64,000 nt of DNA from JAGNZR01 sp051656905 (lineage in GTDB: Bacteria; Fusobacteriota; Fusobacteriia; Fusobacteriales; Fusobacteriaceae). The translations under genes and the position numbers were made by a program. The notes under the pieces were generated by a model. It was not told the DNA's origin and did no database searches. It saw only the letters and a list, made by a program, of their open reading frames with translations. How positions within the stretch are numbered: position 1 is the stretch's first letter; every line of letters starts with the position of its first letter. Location of the stretch: NCBI GenBank assembly GCA_051656905.1, contig JBOFJQ010000034.1:1-64000 (forward strand), in the 5' to 3' direction. Shown in pieces: positions 34,788-43,234 of the stretch.

Positions 34788-35615
34788 ATGAAAAGAAAAA
34801 AAGGAACATTTTATATTTTAAATCATATTCTGTTTTGTATAATAGCATGTATAGTTTTGCTTCCTCTAATTATTATGCTTTTATCATCCTTTAAAAGCTC
34901 TTCTGAAATAGCTTTAGGAAAGCATTTGAGTCTTCCAACTTCTTTTATTTTAGATAATTATAAAGAAGTAATAAAATCTAGTAATATACTAATTGCATTT
35001 AAAAATTCAACAATATTAGCTGTTTTAAGTGTGATACTTAATTCTATTCTTAGTAGTATGGTTGCATATAGTCTTAGTAGATTTGAATTTAAATTGAAAA
35101 AAATGTATTTTCTTTTATTTACATTAGGGATGCTAGTGCCAAGTTTTGTGGCTGAAATTACAAGATTTGGAGTTATCTCAAAGTTAGGACTATACGATAC
35201 ATTATTCGCTCCTTTGGTAATTTATATATCTACAGACATATTACAAATTTATGTTTTTAAACAATTTATAGATCAAATTCCAAAATCTTTAGATGAGAGT
35301 GCAAGGATAGATGGATGCTCATATTTTGGTATATATTTTAGTGTAATTTTACCAATAATCGTTCCCGCAATAGCCACTTTAGCTATTTTAAAATGTGTAG
35401 ATGTTCTAAATGATATGTATATTCCTTACCTATATATGCCAAGTGCAGAAAATGTTACATTAACAACAGTTTTGATGAATTATATAGGACGGAGTGGATC
35501 ATGGGCTAAATTAAGTGCAGCTATTATAATAGTTATGGTACCAAATATTATAATGTTTTTAATGTTTAAAAAGCATATACTATCAGGAATTGTTGCAGGA
35601 GCTGTAAAGGAATAA
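34788..35615 (+). CDS. ABC sugar transporter permease 2b (MalG-like)
   Basis: 275-residue membrane subunit with EAA loop SLDESARIDGCSYFGIYFSVILPIIVPA and C-terminal HILSGIVAGAVKE. The ribosome site upstream is weak and the gene starts 8 nt after permease 2a, so coupling is likely. It completes the second importer. Confidence 0.91.
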   Translation: MKRKKGTFYILNHILFCIIACIVLLPLIIMLLSSFKSSSEIALGKHLSLPTSFILDNYKEVIKSSNILIAFKNSTILAVLSVILNSILSSMVAYSLSRFEFKLKKMYFLLFTLGMLVPSFVAEITRFGVISKLGLYDTLFAPLVIYISTDILQIYVFKQFIDQIPKSLDESARIDGCSYFGIYFSVILPIIVPAIATLAILKCVDVLNDMYIPYLYMPSAENVTLTTVLMNYIGRSGSWAKLSAAIIIVMVPNIIMFLMFKKHILSGIVAGAVKE

Positions 35616-35646
35616 AAAATAGAAAAATAAGAAGGAGAACAAATAT

Positions 35647-36759
35647 ATGGCAGAGGTAATATTAAAGAAAGTAGAGAAACAATATGCTAATGGCTTTAAA
35701 GCAGTTCATGGGATAGATCTTCATATAAATGATGGTGAATTTATGGTTTTTGTAGGACCATCAGGGTGTGCCAAATCAACAACACTGCGAATGATAGCAG
35801 GGCTTGAAGAGATAACTGGTGGAGAGATTATAATTGGAGATAAGGTTGTAAATGAGCTTCCACCTAAAGATAGGGGAATAGCAATGGTTTTTCAAAACTA
35901 TGCACTATATCCACATATGACAGTATATGAAAATATGGCCTTTGGATTAAAAATGGCAAAGGTACCTAAGAACGAAATAGATACTAGAGTTAGAGAGGCA
36001 GCAGAAAAATTAGAAATAACAGATTTATTAGATAGAAAGCCAAAAGAGATGTCTGGAGGTCAAAGACAAAGGGTTGCAGTTGGAAGGGCAATAGTAAGAA
36101 AACCAGAAGTATTTCTATTTGATGAGCCTTTATCTAATTTAGATGCCAAGCTTAGAGTTTCGATGAGAGTAAGAATAACTCAACTTCATAAGGAATTAAA
36201 GCAGGAAGGGCAAACAGCTACAATGATTTATGTAACTCATGATCAGGTTGAAGCTATGACTATGGGAGATAGAATCTGTGTTTTAAATTATGGGAAGATA
36301 ATGCAGGTTGATACACCATTAAACTTATATAATTATCCTAAAAATAAATTTGTTGCAGGATTTATAGGTTCGCCAGCTATGAATATAATGGAAGGAGAGA
36401 TTGTAGAGTCAGGAATAAAGTTAGATGATAATATAGTTTTAAGCCTTTCAAAAGAAAAATTAGAAAAAATAAAAGATAAAATTGGAGATAAAGTATGGTT
36501 TGGAATAAGACCAGAAGATGTAGTTAGAGAAAAGAAAAAAGAGAATATTTTCCAAGAAATAGTAGGAAAAATAAATGTAGTAGAACAAATGGGAAATGAG
36601 GAGTATATCTATTTTAGCATAGATAAAAATCAGTATACTTCAAGAACTGTAAGTGGAAATATGCCTAAAGTAGAATATGGTGATGAGTGTAAATTCTATA
36701 TAAATATGGATAAATGCCATATATTTGATTATGAAACAGAAGAAAATATATTATTGTAG
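35647..36759 (+). CDS. ABC sugar importer ATPase (MsmK/UgpC type), shared by two importers
   Basis: 370-residue nucleotide-binding subunit. Walker A GPSGCAKSTT (about residues 38-47), Q-loop VFQNYALYPHMTVYENMAFGLK, signature MSGGQRQRVAVGRA, Walker B VFLFDEPLSNLDA and H-loop VTHD are intact; Ala replaces the usual Gly in GCAKST, as in some MsmK proteins. The C-terminal OB-fold domain (about 240-370) has GIRPEDV. It is the only ATPase for the two importer sets of this operon, so it presumably energises both, as MsmK does for several importers in streptococci. Last gene; terminator follows. Confidence 0.93.
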   Translation: MAEVILKKVEKQYANGFKAVHGIDLHINDGEFMVFVGPSGCAKSTTLRMIAGLEEITGGEIIIGDKVVNELPPKDRGIAMVFQNYALYPHMTVYENMAFGLKMAKVPKNEIDTRVREAAEKLEITDLLDRKPKEMSGGQRQRVAVGRAIVRKPEVFLFDEPLSNLDAKLRVSMRVRITQLHKELKQEGQTATMIYVTHDQVEAMTMGDRICVLNYGKIMQVDTPLNLYNYPKNKFVAGFIGSPAMNIMEGEIVESGIKLDDNIVLSLSKEKLEKIKDKIGDKVWFGIRPEDVVREKKKENIFQEIVGKINVVEQMGNEEYIYFSIDKNQYTSRTVSGNMPKVEYGDECKFYINMDKCHIFDYETEENILL

Positions 36760-36800
36760 TATTATAATTATATGTGTGAGTATATAAAAAAATATAAAGC

Positions 36801-36838
36801 AAATAGAGGTCCTCCAATGGAAGACCTCTATTTATTTT
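36801..36838 (+). terminator. Terminator of the ABC/GH35 operon
   Basis: AAATAGAGGTC (36801-36811) and GACCTCTATTT (36823-36833) form a perfect 11-bp stem followed by T-rich sequence. Confidence 0.9.
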
Positions 36839-36883
36839 CATATAGAATTTATACTTATAATAAAAATTTTCTTCAAAAATTAT

Positions 36884-36912
36884 TTGATTCATGATAAGAT
36901 AAACTGTAAAAT
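36884..36912 (+). promoter_or_regulatory. Promoter of the queuosine-precursor transporter leader
   Basis: TTGATT (36884-36889), 17-nt spacer, TAAAAT (36907-36912); start predicted near 36919, just at the 5' arm of the leader structure. Confidence 0.6.
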
Positions 36913-36914
36913 GA

Positions 36915-37042
36915 AAAATAAAAAGAACAATTAAATTGTGAGTAATCACATGGATGCCCTCCCATCTAACTAAAACTAGGAATGTATTTTCATACATACA
37001 TTTTTATCATTAGAACAGGGGGCTCTCTGTTCTTTTTATTTT
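36915..37042 (+). ncRNA. Candidate riboswitch leader with alternative terminator
   Basis: A 15-nt arm at 36915-36929 is perfectly complementary to 37028-37042, which is also the 3' arm plus T tract of a terminator (AGAACAG 37012-37018 with CTGTTCT 37027-37033). The two pairings exclude each other. Between them lie TGTGA-GTAA-TCACA (36937-36950, a GNRA-type tetraloop), ATGTAT-TTTC-ATACAT (36982-36997), and a C-rich loop followed by an A-rich tail (CCCTCCCATC...ACTAAAACTAGG) that could form a pseudoknot. Transcription starts near 36919, so about 10-11 bp of the long stem exist in RNA. The gene downstream suggests a preQ1 or preQ0 ligand, but I could not fit the aptamer to the preQ1-I consensus. 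Confidence 0.6.
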
Positions 37043-37089
37043 AAAAAATTATAAAATAAAAATAGGGATAGGAAGGTGTGAAATAGCAT

Positions 37090-37797
37090 ATGAGTAATGA
37101 GATGTTATTAGTTTTAAATTTAATTTTTTTATATAGTTCAGTAGTTTTGTTCTATAAATATTTAGGAGCTAAGGGACTAATGTATTGGACAGTATTTGCT
37201 ACAATTGCAGCAAATATAGAAGTTTTAATCATGGTGGAAGCGTTTGGTATGAGCCAAACTTTAGGTAATATAATGTTTGCAACAACTTTTGTAGTTACAG
37301 ATATTTTAAGTGAACTTGAAGGGAAAGAGAAAGCTAACGAAGCTGTAAAAGTTGGTATTATAACTTCTTTGTTTTTTATAATAGTAACTCAATTTTGGCT
37401 AAGATATACTCCTAGTTCAGAAGATTGGGCATTTTCAAGTATAAAAACAATATTCTCGTCAACTCCAAGAGTAATATTTGCAGGTTTAGCTGTATATGCA
37501 ATTGTTCAGAGATTAGATATATTTCTTTACCATAAATGGTGGGATTTAACAGAAAAGATTTTTGGGAACAAAAATGGGGGGTTATGGATTAGAAATAATG
37601 GTTCTACACTGGTTTCTCAATTTGTAAATGCAGTACTATTTACATTTTTAGCTTTTTATGGAACTTATGATATGAAAACTCTTATAGATATTTGCATATC
37701 AACATATGTTATATTTTTAATAACGAGTATATGTGATACTCCATTTGTATATTTAGCAAAATGGTTAAAAGTAAATGGAAAAGTTTGTCAGGAGTAA
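37090..37797 (+). CDS. YhhQ/VUT-family queuosine precursor transporter
   Basis: 235-residue membrane protein of COG1738 type with about six to seven helices. NIMFATTFVVTDILSELEGKEKANEAVKVG (residues about 57-90) and FVNAVLFTFLAFYG are family features. Members import queuosine precursors (preQ0/preQ1) for tRNA modification. Single gene under a structured leader with its own terminator. Start ATG follows AGGAAGGTG, though spacing is long (about 12 nt). Confidence 0.82.
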   Translation: MSNEMLLVLNLIFLYSSVVLFYKYLGAKGLMYWTVFATIAANIEVLIMVEAFGMSQTLGNIMFATTFVVTDILSELEGKEKANEAVKVGIITSLFFIIVTQFWLRYTPSSEDWAFSSIKTIFSSTPRVIFAGLAVYAIVQRLDIFLYHKWWDLTEKIFGNKNGGLWIRNNGSTLVSQFVNAVLFTFLAFYGTYDMKTLIDICISTYVIFLITSICDTPFVYLAKWLKVNGKVCQE

Positions 37798-37898
37798 GTT
37801 AATATTATAAAAATTTTTGATAAAATATTTGAAAAGAGCTATAGTTAGATGACTGCATTTAATATGTATAATAAAATTATAATATTTTGGAGGAACAA

Positions 37899-38315
37899 AT
37901 GTCAAAAAATCAGATGTTAGCACTATTTGTATTTGTTGTAGTATTAATTTCGGTATTTGTAGTAATAAGAAAAAAGAATGATTTAATGAAGAAGGTTTAT
38001 ACAGCTACAAATGCTGTAGAAGGAAATTATAAAACAATATCTTTAGAAGAGGTAAATGTTCTTTTAGATGTAAGAAAACCAGAGGAATTAAAAGCTGACG
38101 GATACATCTTAGGATCTAAAAATATTCCTTTAGGTGACTTAGAAGCAAGAATGAATGAACTTGATAAAAATGCTAAATATATAACTTTCTGTGCTGTTGG
38201 AGGAAGATCTCAAAAAGCAGCAGCGCTGTTAGCAAATAATGGATTCACAGATATCTTAAATGCTAAAGAGGGAATGAAAACTTGGCCATATGAAAAAGCT
38301 ACTGTAACAGAATAA
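37899..38315 (+). CDS. Membrane-anchored rhodanese-domain protein
   Basis: 138 residues. A single N-terminal membrane helix (MLALFVFVVVLISVFVVI, residues 6-23) is followed by a rhodanese domain (about 45-135) with LLDVRKPEEL and the active loop Cys98-AVGGR. It could handle sulfane sulfur or act as a thiol-transfer protein at the membrane. The ATG at 37899, after GGAGG with good spacing, is taken as start rather than the upstream TTG at 37887. Shares a bidirectional terminator with the ABC exporter. Confidence 0.85.
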   Translation: MSKNQMLALFVFVVVLISVFVVIRKKNDLMKKVYTATNAVEGNYKTISLEEVNVLLDVRKPEELKADGYILGSKNIPLGDLEARMNELDKNAKYITFCAVGGRSQKAAALLANNGFTDILNAKEGMKTWPYEKATVTE

Positions 38316-38325
38316 TAAATAAAAT

Positions 38326-38377
38326 AAAAAAACTGGCTTTAACACTGAGAAATACAGTATTAAAGCCAGTTTTTTTA
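38326..38377. terminator. Bidirectional terminator, rhodanese / ABC exporter
   Basis: AAAAAACTGGCTTTAA and TTAAAGCCAGTTTTTT arms around a 17-nt loop, between convergent genes. Confidence 0.92.
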
Positions 38378-38380
38378 TTT

Positions 38381-40087
38381 TTATTCTAAAATTCCTAAAT
38401 GTAAATTATAATAAAATCCTTTCTTCTCAATAAGTTCACTGTGAGTCCCTGTTTCTACTATCCCAACGTCATTCAAAACAACAATCGTATCAGCATTTTT
38501 TATAGTTGAAAGTCTATGAGCAACAACTATAGTTGTACGATTTTTAGAAAGTTCATCTAAAGATTCTTGAATTAATTGCTCCGTAATATTATCTAGAGCT
38601 GAAGTTGCCTCATCTAAAATTAGAATTGGAGGGTTCTTTAAGAAAATTCTACAAATAGCAATTCTCTGTTTTTGGCCGCCAGAAAGCTTTACTCCTCTTT
38701 CTCCAACCTCAGATTCATATCCATCAGGAAGCGATAGAATAAAATCATGAATATTTGCTTTTTTAGCAGCTTGAAAAATTTCATCATCAGTTGCATCAGC
38801 TTTTCCAACAATTAAATTCTCACGGATAGTTCCTGTAAAAAGGAATGGATCTTGCTGAACAATTCCAATATTTTTTCTTAAAGAATCAAGTTTAATACTA
38901 TAAATATCAGAACCATCAATTGTTAAATTACCACTATCTATATCATAAAATCTTGGTATTAAATTACAAATTGTAGTTTTTCCACCACCAGATGGTCCAA
39001 CAAGTGCTAAAGTTTTTCCACTCTCTATTTTAAGTGAAAAATCTTTTAAAATATTTTTTTTATCATGACTAAAGAAAACATTAGAAAACTCTATTTCACC
39101 TTTAACATCTGAAAGTTCTTTGGCATTTGGAGAATCTTTTTCAATATCTTCATCAATCAATTCAACAAATCTTTTAAATCCACTCATTCCATTTTGATAT
39201 TGTTCAACAAAATTTACAAGTTTTTTAATTGGTTGGCTAAAAATTCTAATATAAAGCAGATAAGCTAAGAAGTCACCAAAATTAATTTGACCATTATATA
39301 CAAAAAGTGCTCCAAAAACTAAAACAAAATAATCTAAAAGATCAATAAAAAATGTCATTCCAGAAACATATTCAGCCATAACTTTATATGCTCCTTCTCT
39401 TGCAACTTTAAATTCACTATTGTTCTTTTTAAATTTTTCTAATTCCTCCTCTTTATTAACAAAAGCTTTAGAAACTCTTATTCCAGTAATACTATTTTGT
39501 AAAGTGGCATTGATGTCTCCAATTTTTTTACGAGTTTCGAAAAAAGCTTCCCCCATTTTATTTTTTCTATTAATTGTAAACCAAATTGCAATAGGGACAA
39601 CAGAGAAGATAATAAGAGTAAGCGGAATATTTATATTTAAAAGTAGAAAGAATGAACCTAGAATCATAATTAGTGAAATAAGCAAATCTTCAGGTCCGTG
39701 ATGAGCTAGTTCTGATACTTCTTGTAAATCATTAACAATTCTCGACATAATACTCCCAGTTTGTGTATTATCGAAAAATTTTATTGGAAAATTTTGAAGT
39801 TTCTTATATATGTCTTTTCTCATGTCACCCTGCATTCTAACCCCAACAACATGACCCCAATAATTCATAAAGTAGTTACAGAAAAACTTGATTATATATA
39901 TTCCAAAAAGAATTATTGCTAAGTATGTGATTCCATTAAAATCATGATTTGGAATATAATTATTAACTGCAATTCTACTTAATAATGGATAAATTAAATC
40001 ACATGCCGAAGCAATAGAAGCTGCTAAAATATCTAAAAAGAATAGTTTTTTGTATGGTTTATAGTAACCAATAAATTTTTTTAACAT
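38381..40087 (-). CDS. ABC exporter, fused membrane and ATPase domains (MdlB/MsbA-like)
   Basis: 568-residue half-transporter. Six membrane helices in residues 1-310, then an ATPase domain: Walker A GPSGGGKTT, Q-loop VQQDPFLFTGTIRENL, signature LSGGQKQRIAI, Walker B ILILDEATSALD and H-loop VVAHRLST. Such proteins dimerise and export lipids, peptides or drugs. It is a lone gene, so it probably forms a homodimer; substrate unknown. The MSRIVNDLQEVSELAHHGPEDLL segment is typical of the multidrug-exporter subgroup. Confidence 0.9.
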   Translation of the reverse strand: MLKKFIGYYKPYKKLFFLDILAASIASACDLIYPLLSRIAVNNYIPNHDFNGITYLAIILFGIYIIKFFCNYFMNYWGHVVGVRMQGDMRKDIYKKLQNFPIKFFDNTQTGSIMSRIVNDLQEVSELAHHGPEDLLISLIMILGSFFLLLNINIPLTLIIFSVVPIAIWFTINRKNKMGEAFFETRKKIGDINATLQNSITGIRVSKAFVNKEEELEKFKKNNSEFKVAREGAYKVMAEYVSGMTFFIDLLDYFVLVFGALFVYNGQINFGDFLAYLLYIRIFSQPIKKLVNFVEQYQNGMSGFKRFVELIDEDIEKDSPNAKELSDVKGEIEFSNVFFSHDKKNILKDFSLKIESGKTLALVGPSGGGKTTICNLIPRFYDIDSGNLTIDGSDIYSIKLDSLRKNIGIVQQDPFLFTGTIRENLIVGKADATDDEIFQAAKKANIHDFILSLPDGYESEVGERGVKLSGGQKQRIAICRIFLKNPPILILDEATSALDNITEQLIQESLDELSKNRTTIVVAHRLSTIKNADTIVVLNDVGIVETGTHSELIEKKGFYYNLHLGILE

Positions 40088-40316
40088 TTTTCCCCCTTAG
40101 TACTAAAATAAAAAAAAGTAAAAATATAGTTGTAAAAAATAACTTTAAAAAAGGGTATCACGATATAGAGTGGAAGTCAAGAAATTAGAATTAATTATAT
40201 TGACTATTAAGTTTTGCAATACAAGGTTTTATACTTTTACTTATTACTAGTTTATTTAGATGGAATAATGTATAATTAAATTATAAGTAATAAAATATAA
40301 AAAGGAAAGGTGGCAT

Positions 40317-40640
40317 ATGATTAATTTAAAAAAATTAGAAATAATAAAAAATAAATTAATAGAAACTTATGAGCCTAAATTCATATACATTTTTGGATCA
40401 TATGCATGGGGAAATCCAAATGAAAATAGTGACTTAGATTTACTTATAGTAACTGATAAATATAAAAATGAAAAAAGTTATGTGAAAGCTAGATATGGTC
40501 ATAAGGTATTAAGTGAGATGGAAATTTCAAAAGATTTATTAATAGAGACTAGCGAACAATTTATAAAAAGAAAAGATATAATCCCGACGTTAGAATATAA
40601 AATTTATAATGAGGGGGTAAAACTTTATGAAAGAGTATGA
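40317..40640 (+). CDS. MNT-type minimal nucleotidyltransferase (antitoxin-like)
   Basis: 107-residue protein of the DNA polymerase beta superfamily. FGSYAWGNPNENSDLDLLIV contains the GS-x10-DxD catalytic motif. In two-gene MNT/HEPN modules the nucleotidyltransferase adds AMP to the HEPN partner and neutralises it. It overlaps the HEPN gene by 14 nt. RBS AAAGGTGG. Confidence 0.85.
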   Translation: MINLKKLEIIKNKLIETYEPKFIYIFGSYAWGNPNENSDLDLLIVTDKYKNEKSYVKARYGHKVLSEMEISKDLLIETSEQFIKRKDIIPTLEYKIYNEGVKLYERV

Positions 40641-41001
40641 ACAATTTCTGCTTAGAGCAAGTAATGATTTAAAAAGTTCAAAGATATTATTTAGAGAAGA
40701 AATATATGATGTATCTGTGTATCATGCACAACAATGTGCTGAAAAAATATTGAAGGCTTATTTAGTATTAAAAGAAGAAAAATTAGTTCATTCTCATGAT
40801 TTATCTAGATTAAACAAGTTATGTAGTAATTATGATAAGAAATTTAATAAGTATGAAGAATACTGTTTTATATTAACTCCTTATGCGACAGAATTTAGGT
40901 ATATAGCAATTGATGAGTTTATGCCTGAAAAAAGTGATGTAGAAGAAGCTATAAAAATAGCAGAAATAATGTTTCAGGAAATAAATGAACAAATGAAATA
41001 G
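40627..41001 (+). CDS. HEPN-domain protein, partner of the MNT gene
   Basis: 124-residue helical protein. YHAQQCAEKILKAYLVLKEEKLVHSHDLSRLNKLC is the HEPN core. The catalytic R-x4-6-H pair of HEPN RNases is not present: the region that usually holds it reads TEFRYIAIDEF. So this may be a non-catalytic or divergent HEPN that acts by binding rather than cutting RNA. Encoded as a pair with the MNT protein and followed by its own terminator, as an independent two-gene module. Confidence 0.83.
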   Translation: MKEYEQFLLRASNDLKSSKILFREEIYDVSVYHAQQCAEKILKAYLVLKEEKLVHSHDLSRLNKLCSNYDKKFNKYEEYCFILTPYATEFRYIAIDEFMPEKSDVEEAIKIAEIMFQEINEQMK

Positions 41002-41044
41002 AAAATGGTCTTAGTTTTTTAGTAAATCTAAGACCATTTTCTTT
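41002..41044 (+). terminator. Terminator of the MNT/HEPN module
   Basis: 13-bp stem AAAATGGTCTTAG (41002-41014) with CTAAGACCATTTT (41028-41040), then T-rich sequence. Confidence 0.92.
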
Positions 41045-41096
41045 ATTTATAAAAAAGTAAAATATGATATAATACCATAAAATGGGGTGGAGAAAT

Positions 41097-43133
41097 ATGA
41101 AATCATATAAATTAATAGAAGTTTTTAATTATGTAAAGAATAATGAAGAGATAACTTTAAAAGAAATAAGTGAAAAGTTCAATATTTCTCAGCGAAATAT
41201 AAGATATGAAATAGAAAAAATGAATGAATATCTTTTACAAAATAATTATGAAAAAATAGAGATTGAAAAAGGTATATTAAAATCTAGTATTTGGAATAAA
41301 ATAATTGAACTATTAGAAGTAGAAGATACATATGCTTTATCTTCTGAAGAAAGAAAATATTCTTTGATACTGAAGACACTTTTAGAAAGAGAAATTAATC
41401 AAAAGAAATTAGCAGAAGAACTAGATGTTAGTTTGACAACTATAAAAAGTCATTTAAAAGAAATAAAGTCATTTTTAGAGAGTTATAATATACAATTAAT
41501 AATTAAACCTAAGAAAGGATTGGAGTTAATTGGTGAAGAGGAGAGCATTAGGGGAGCTCTTTTAAAATTAATTAATATTGTTATAAAAGGTAATTCAAAA
41601 TACTTAAAAGAAAAAATAAAAGAGAGTATCTTCGAAAAAATTAGTGATGACGGAATAAAAAGATTTATAAATTATTGCCAAAAATTAATGGGAATAATTA
41701 TTTCTGATGAGGCATATCAAATAATTTCTAATTATATAAAAATAAGTTTATACATGAATTCAATAGGGAAAAAAATTATTAGTATAAAAAATGAGAAATT
41801 TTTATCAGACACTAAAGAGTATAAGTGTATAAAAAAAGCTTCCTCTATTTTAGAAGAATATTATGAAATTGAATTATGCGAATTTGAATATTTAAAAATG
41901 ACAGATTATTTTTTAGGAAGTAACACATATAATTTAAATTATTCATATTATGATAACTGGGTTGAAATTGAGATGGTTGTAAAAAAAATGATAATGGATT
42001 TTAATAATTATATTGAGGAAGATATTCTTAAAGATAAAATTTTATTAGAAGGTCTATTGAATCATATAAAGCCAACAATATATAGAATAAAAAATAAAAT
42101 AGAGTTAGAAAACTCTGTATATAAAGAAGTAATAGAAAGTTATCCTAATTATTTTAATATTACTAAAAGTATTCTTGAAAAACTTGAATATAGCATGGAT
42201 ATAAAATTTACAGATGATGAAATATCATTTTTAGTTATACATTTTAAAGCCGCAATTGATAGAAATAAAATAAGAAATAAAAAAATTAAAGTAATTTTAG
42301 TATGTGGATTAGGGTATGGAACTTCTAAACTGTTAGCTCAACAGTTAAAACAGACTTATGATATTGAAATTATGGATATAATTCCTAAATATCTTATTGA
42401 AAAGCAGAGGGGAAGGGCTGATTATGATCTAGTTTTATCAACTGTAGATATTGAAGACAATATAATAGATAAACCAATTATAAAATTAAATACAATATTA
42501 ACAAGAGATGATCAGAAAAAAATTGAAGAATTTGGAATTTTTAAAAACTCAAAAAAAATATCTTTAAATAGCTTAATGAGAATAATATCAGAAAGTTGCA
42601 AAGAATTAGATGAAAAACAATTACTTTTAAATTTGAAAGATAGTTTTGATGAATTTCTTATAGATGATATTTTTCATAAAAAAAATACAATTTTTGACTA
42701 CATAAAGCCAGAAAGAATATTATTGAACGAAGAGTTAGTGGACTGGAAGGACTCAATTAAAAAAGTTGGTAGTATTTTGCTAAAGTCCAATACAATAAAG
42801 GAAAGCTATATTCAAAACTCTATAAGAGCTATTGAAGAGTTTGGAACTTATATGATTCTAGCACCAGGAGTATTGTTTCCACATGCAAGAACGGAAGGGG
42901 ATGTTAATGAGACAGGATTTTCTTTAATGACATTGAAGAAACCTATAATTATGCCTACTAAAGAAGAAGTATCTGTAATTATAATGTTTTCTTCTAAGAA
43001 TAATGAAGAGCATTTAGAAACTTTTATGCAACTAGTAGAACTTGCAAATGAAGATAGTTTTTTAAAAGATATTAAATTATTAAAAAAGGACTATGAATTT
43101 ATAAATATATTGAAAAAAAGGTTTCCTTTGTAG
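41097..43133 (+). CDS. PRD-domain PTS-dependent transcriptional activator (BglG/MtlR/LicR type)
   Basis: 678-residue regulator. N-terminal HTH domains (about 1-145: LKEISEKFNISQRNIRYEIEKM, then AEELDVSLTTIKSHLKEI), two PRD domains (about 170-390), an EIIB-like domain with KVILVCGLGYGTSKLLAQQL (about 400-480) and an EIIA-like domain with GVLFPHARTEGDVNETGFSL (His about residue 595). Phosphorylation of these domains by PTS proteins sets its activity. It lies directly upstream of a UlaA-type PTS operon, which it probably activates; the promoter there has a good -10 but poor -35. Start 41097 follows GGGGTGGAG; the longer frame from 41082 is less likely. Confidence 0.9.
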   Translation: MKSYKLIEVFNYVKNNEEITLKEISEKFNISQRNIRYEIEKMNEYLLQNNYEKIEIEKGILKSSIWNKIIELLEVEDTYALSSEERKYSLILKTLLEREINQKKLAEELDVSLTTIKSHLKEIKSFLESYNIQLIIKPKKGLELIGEEESIRGALLKLINIVIKGNSKYLKEKIKESIFEKISDDGIKRFINYCQKLMGIIISDEAYQIISNYIKISLYMNSIGKKIISIKNEKFLSDTKEYKCIKKASSILEEYYEIELCEFEYLKMTDYFLGSNTYNLNYSYYDNWVEIEMVVKKMIMDFNNYIEEDILKDKILLEGLLNHIKPTIYRIKNKIELENSVYKEVIESYPNYFNITKSILEKLEYSMDIKFTDDEISFLVIHFKAAIDRNKIRNKKIKVILVCGLGYGTSKLLAQQLKQTYDIEIMDIIPKYLIEKQRGRADYDLVLSTVDIEDNIIDKPIIKLNTILTRDDQKKIEEFGIFKNSKKISLNSLMRIISESCKELDEKQLLLNLKDSFDEFLIDDIFHKKNTIFDYIKPERILLNEELVDWKDSIKKVGSILLKSNTIKESYIQNSIRAIEEFGTYMILAPGVLFPHARTEGDVNETGFSLMTLKKPIIMPTKEEVSVIIMFSSKNNEEHLETFMQLVELANEDSFLKDIKLLKKDYEFINILKKRFPL

Positions 43134-43148
43134 GAAGCTTTTTTTTTA
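43113..43148 (+). terminator. Terminator overlapping the end of the PRD regulator gene
   Basis: AAAAAGGTTTCC pairs with GGAAGCTTTTT around the stop codon, with one G-T pair, followed by a T run. Confidence 0.75.
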
Positions 43149-43170
43149 TTAATTTGAAAAAAGTTGTATC

Positions 43171-43199
43171 TTTTAATAAGTAAAATTTTTCTTTATAAT
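43171..43199 (+). promoter_or_regulatory. Activator-type promoter of the UlaA-family PTS operon
   Basis: TATAAT at 43194-43199 but only TTTTAA at the -35 position (43171-43176). The poor -35 fits control by the upstream PRD activator. Confidence 0.4.
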
Positions 43200-43234
43200 T
43201 TAGTTATAATAAAAACATCAAAAAGGTTGGTTCT

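Larger units (their letters stand above)
36760..37089. other. 330-bp intergenic region with terminator, promoter and structured leader
   Basis: No gene. From left to right: terminator of the ABC operon (36801-36838), promoter (36884-36912), and a structured leader with its own terminator (36915-37042) upstream of the YhhQ-type gene. Confidence 0.75.

Noticed and set aside
36945..36980. preQ1-I riboswitch aptamer
   Set aside because: A short hairpin with C-rich loop and A-rich tail exists, but loop length and conserved bases do not match the class I consensus; only a general candidate leader is reported.
36665..36997. A 110-residue minus-strand open frame spanning the end of the ATPase gene and the intergenic region
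   Set aside because: It overlaps a certain gene, the terminator and the leader promoter, has no ribosome site and a low-complexity Tyr/Ile-rich product.
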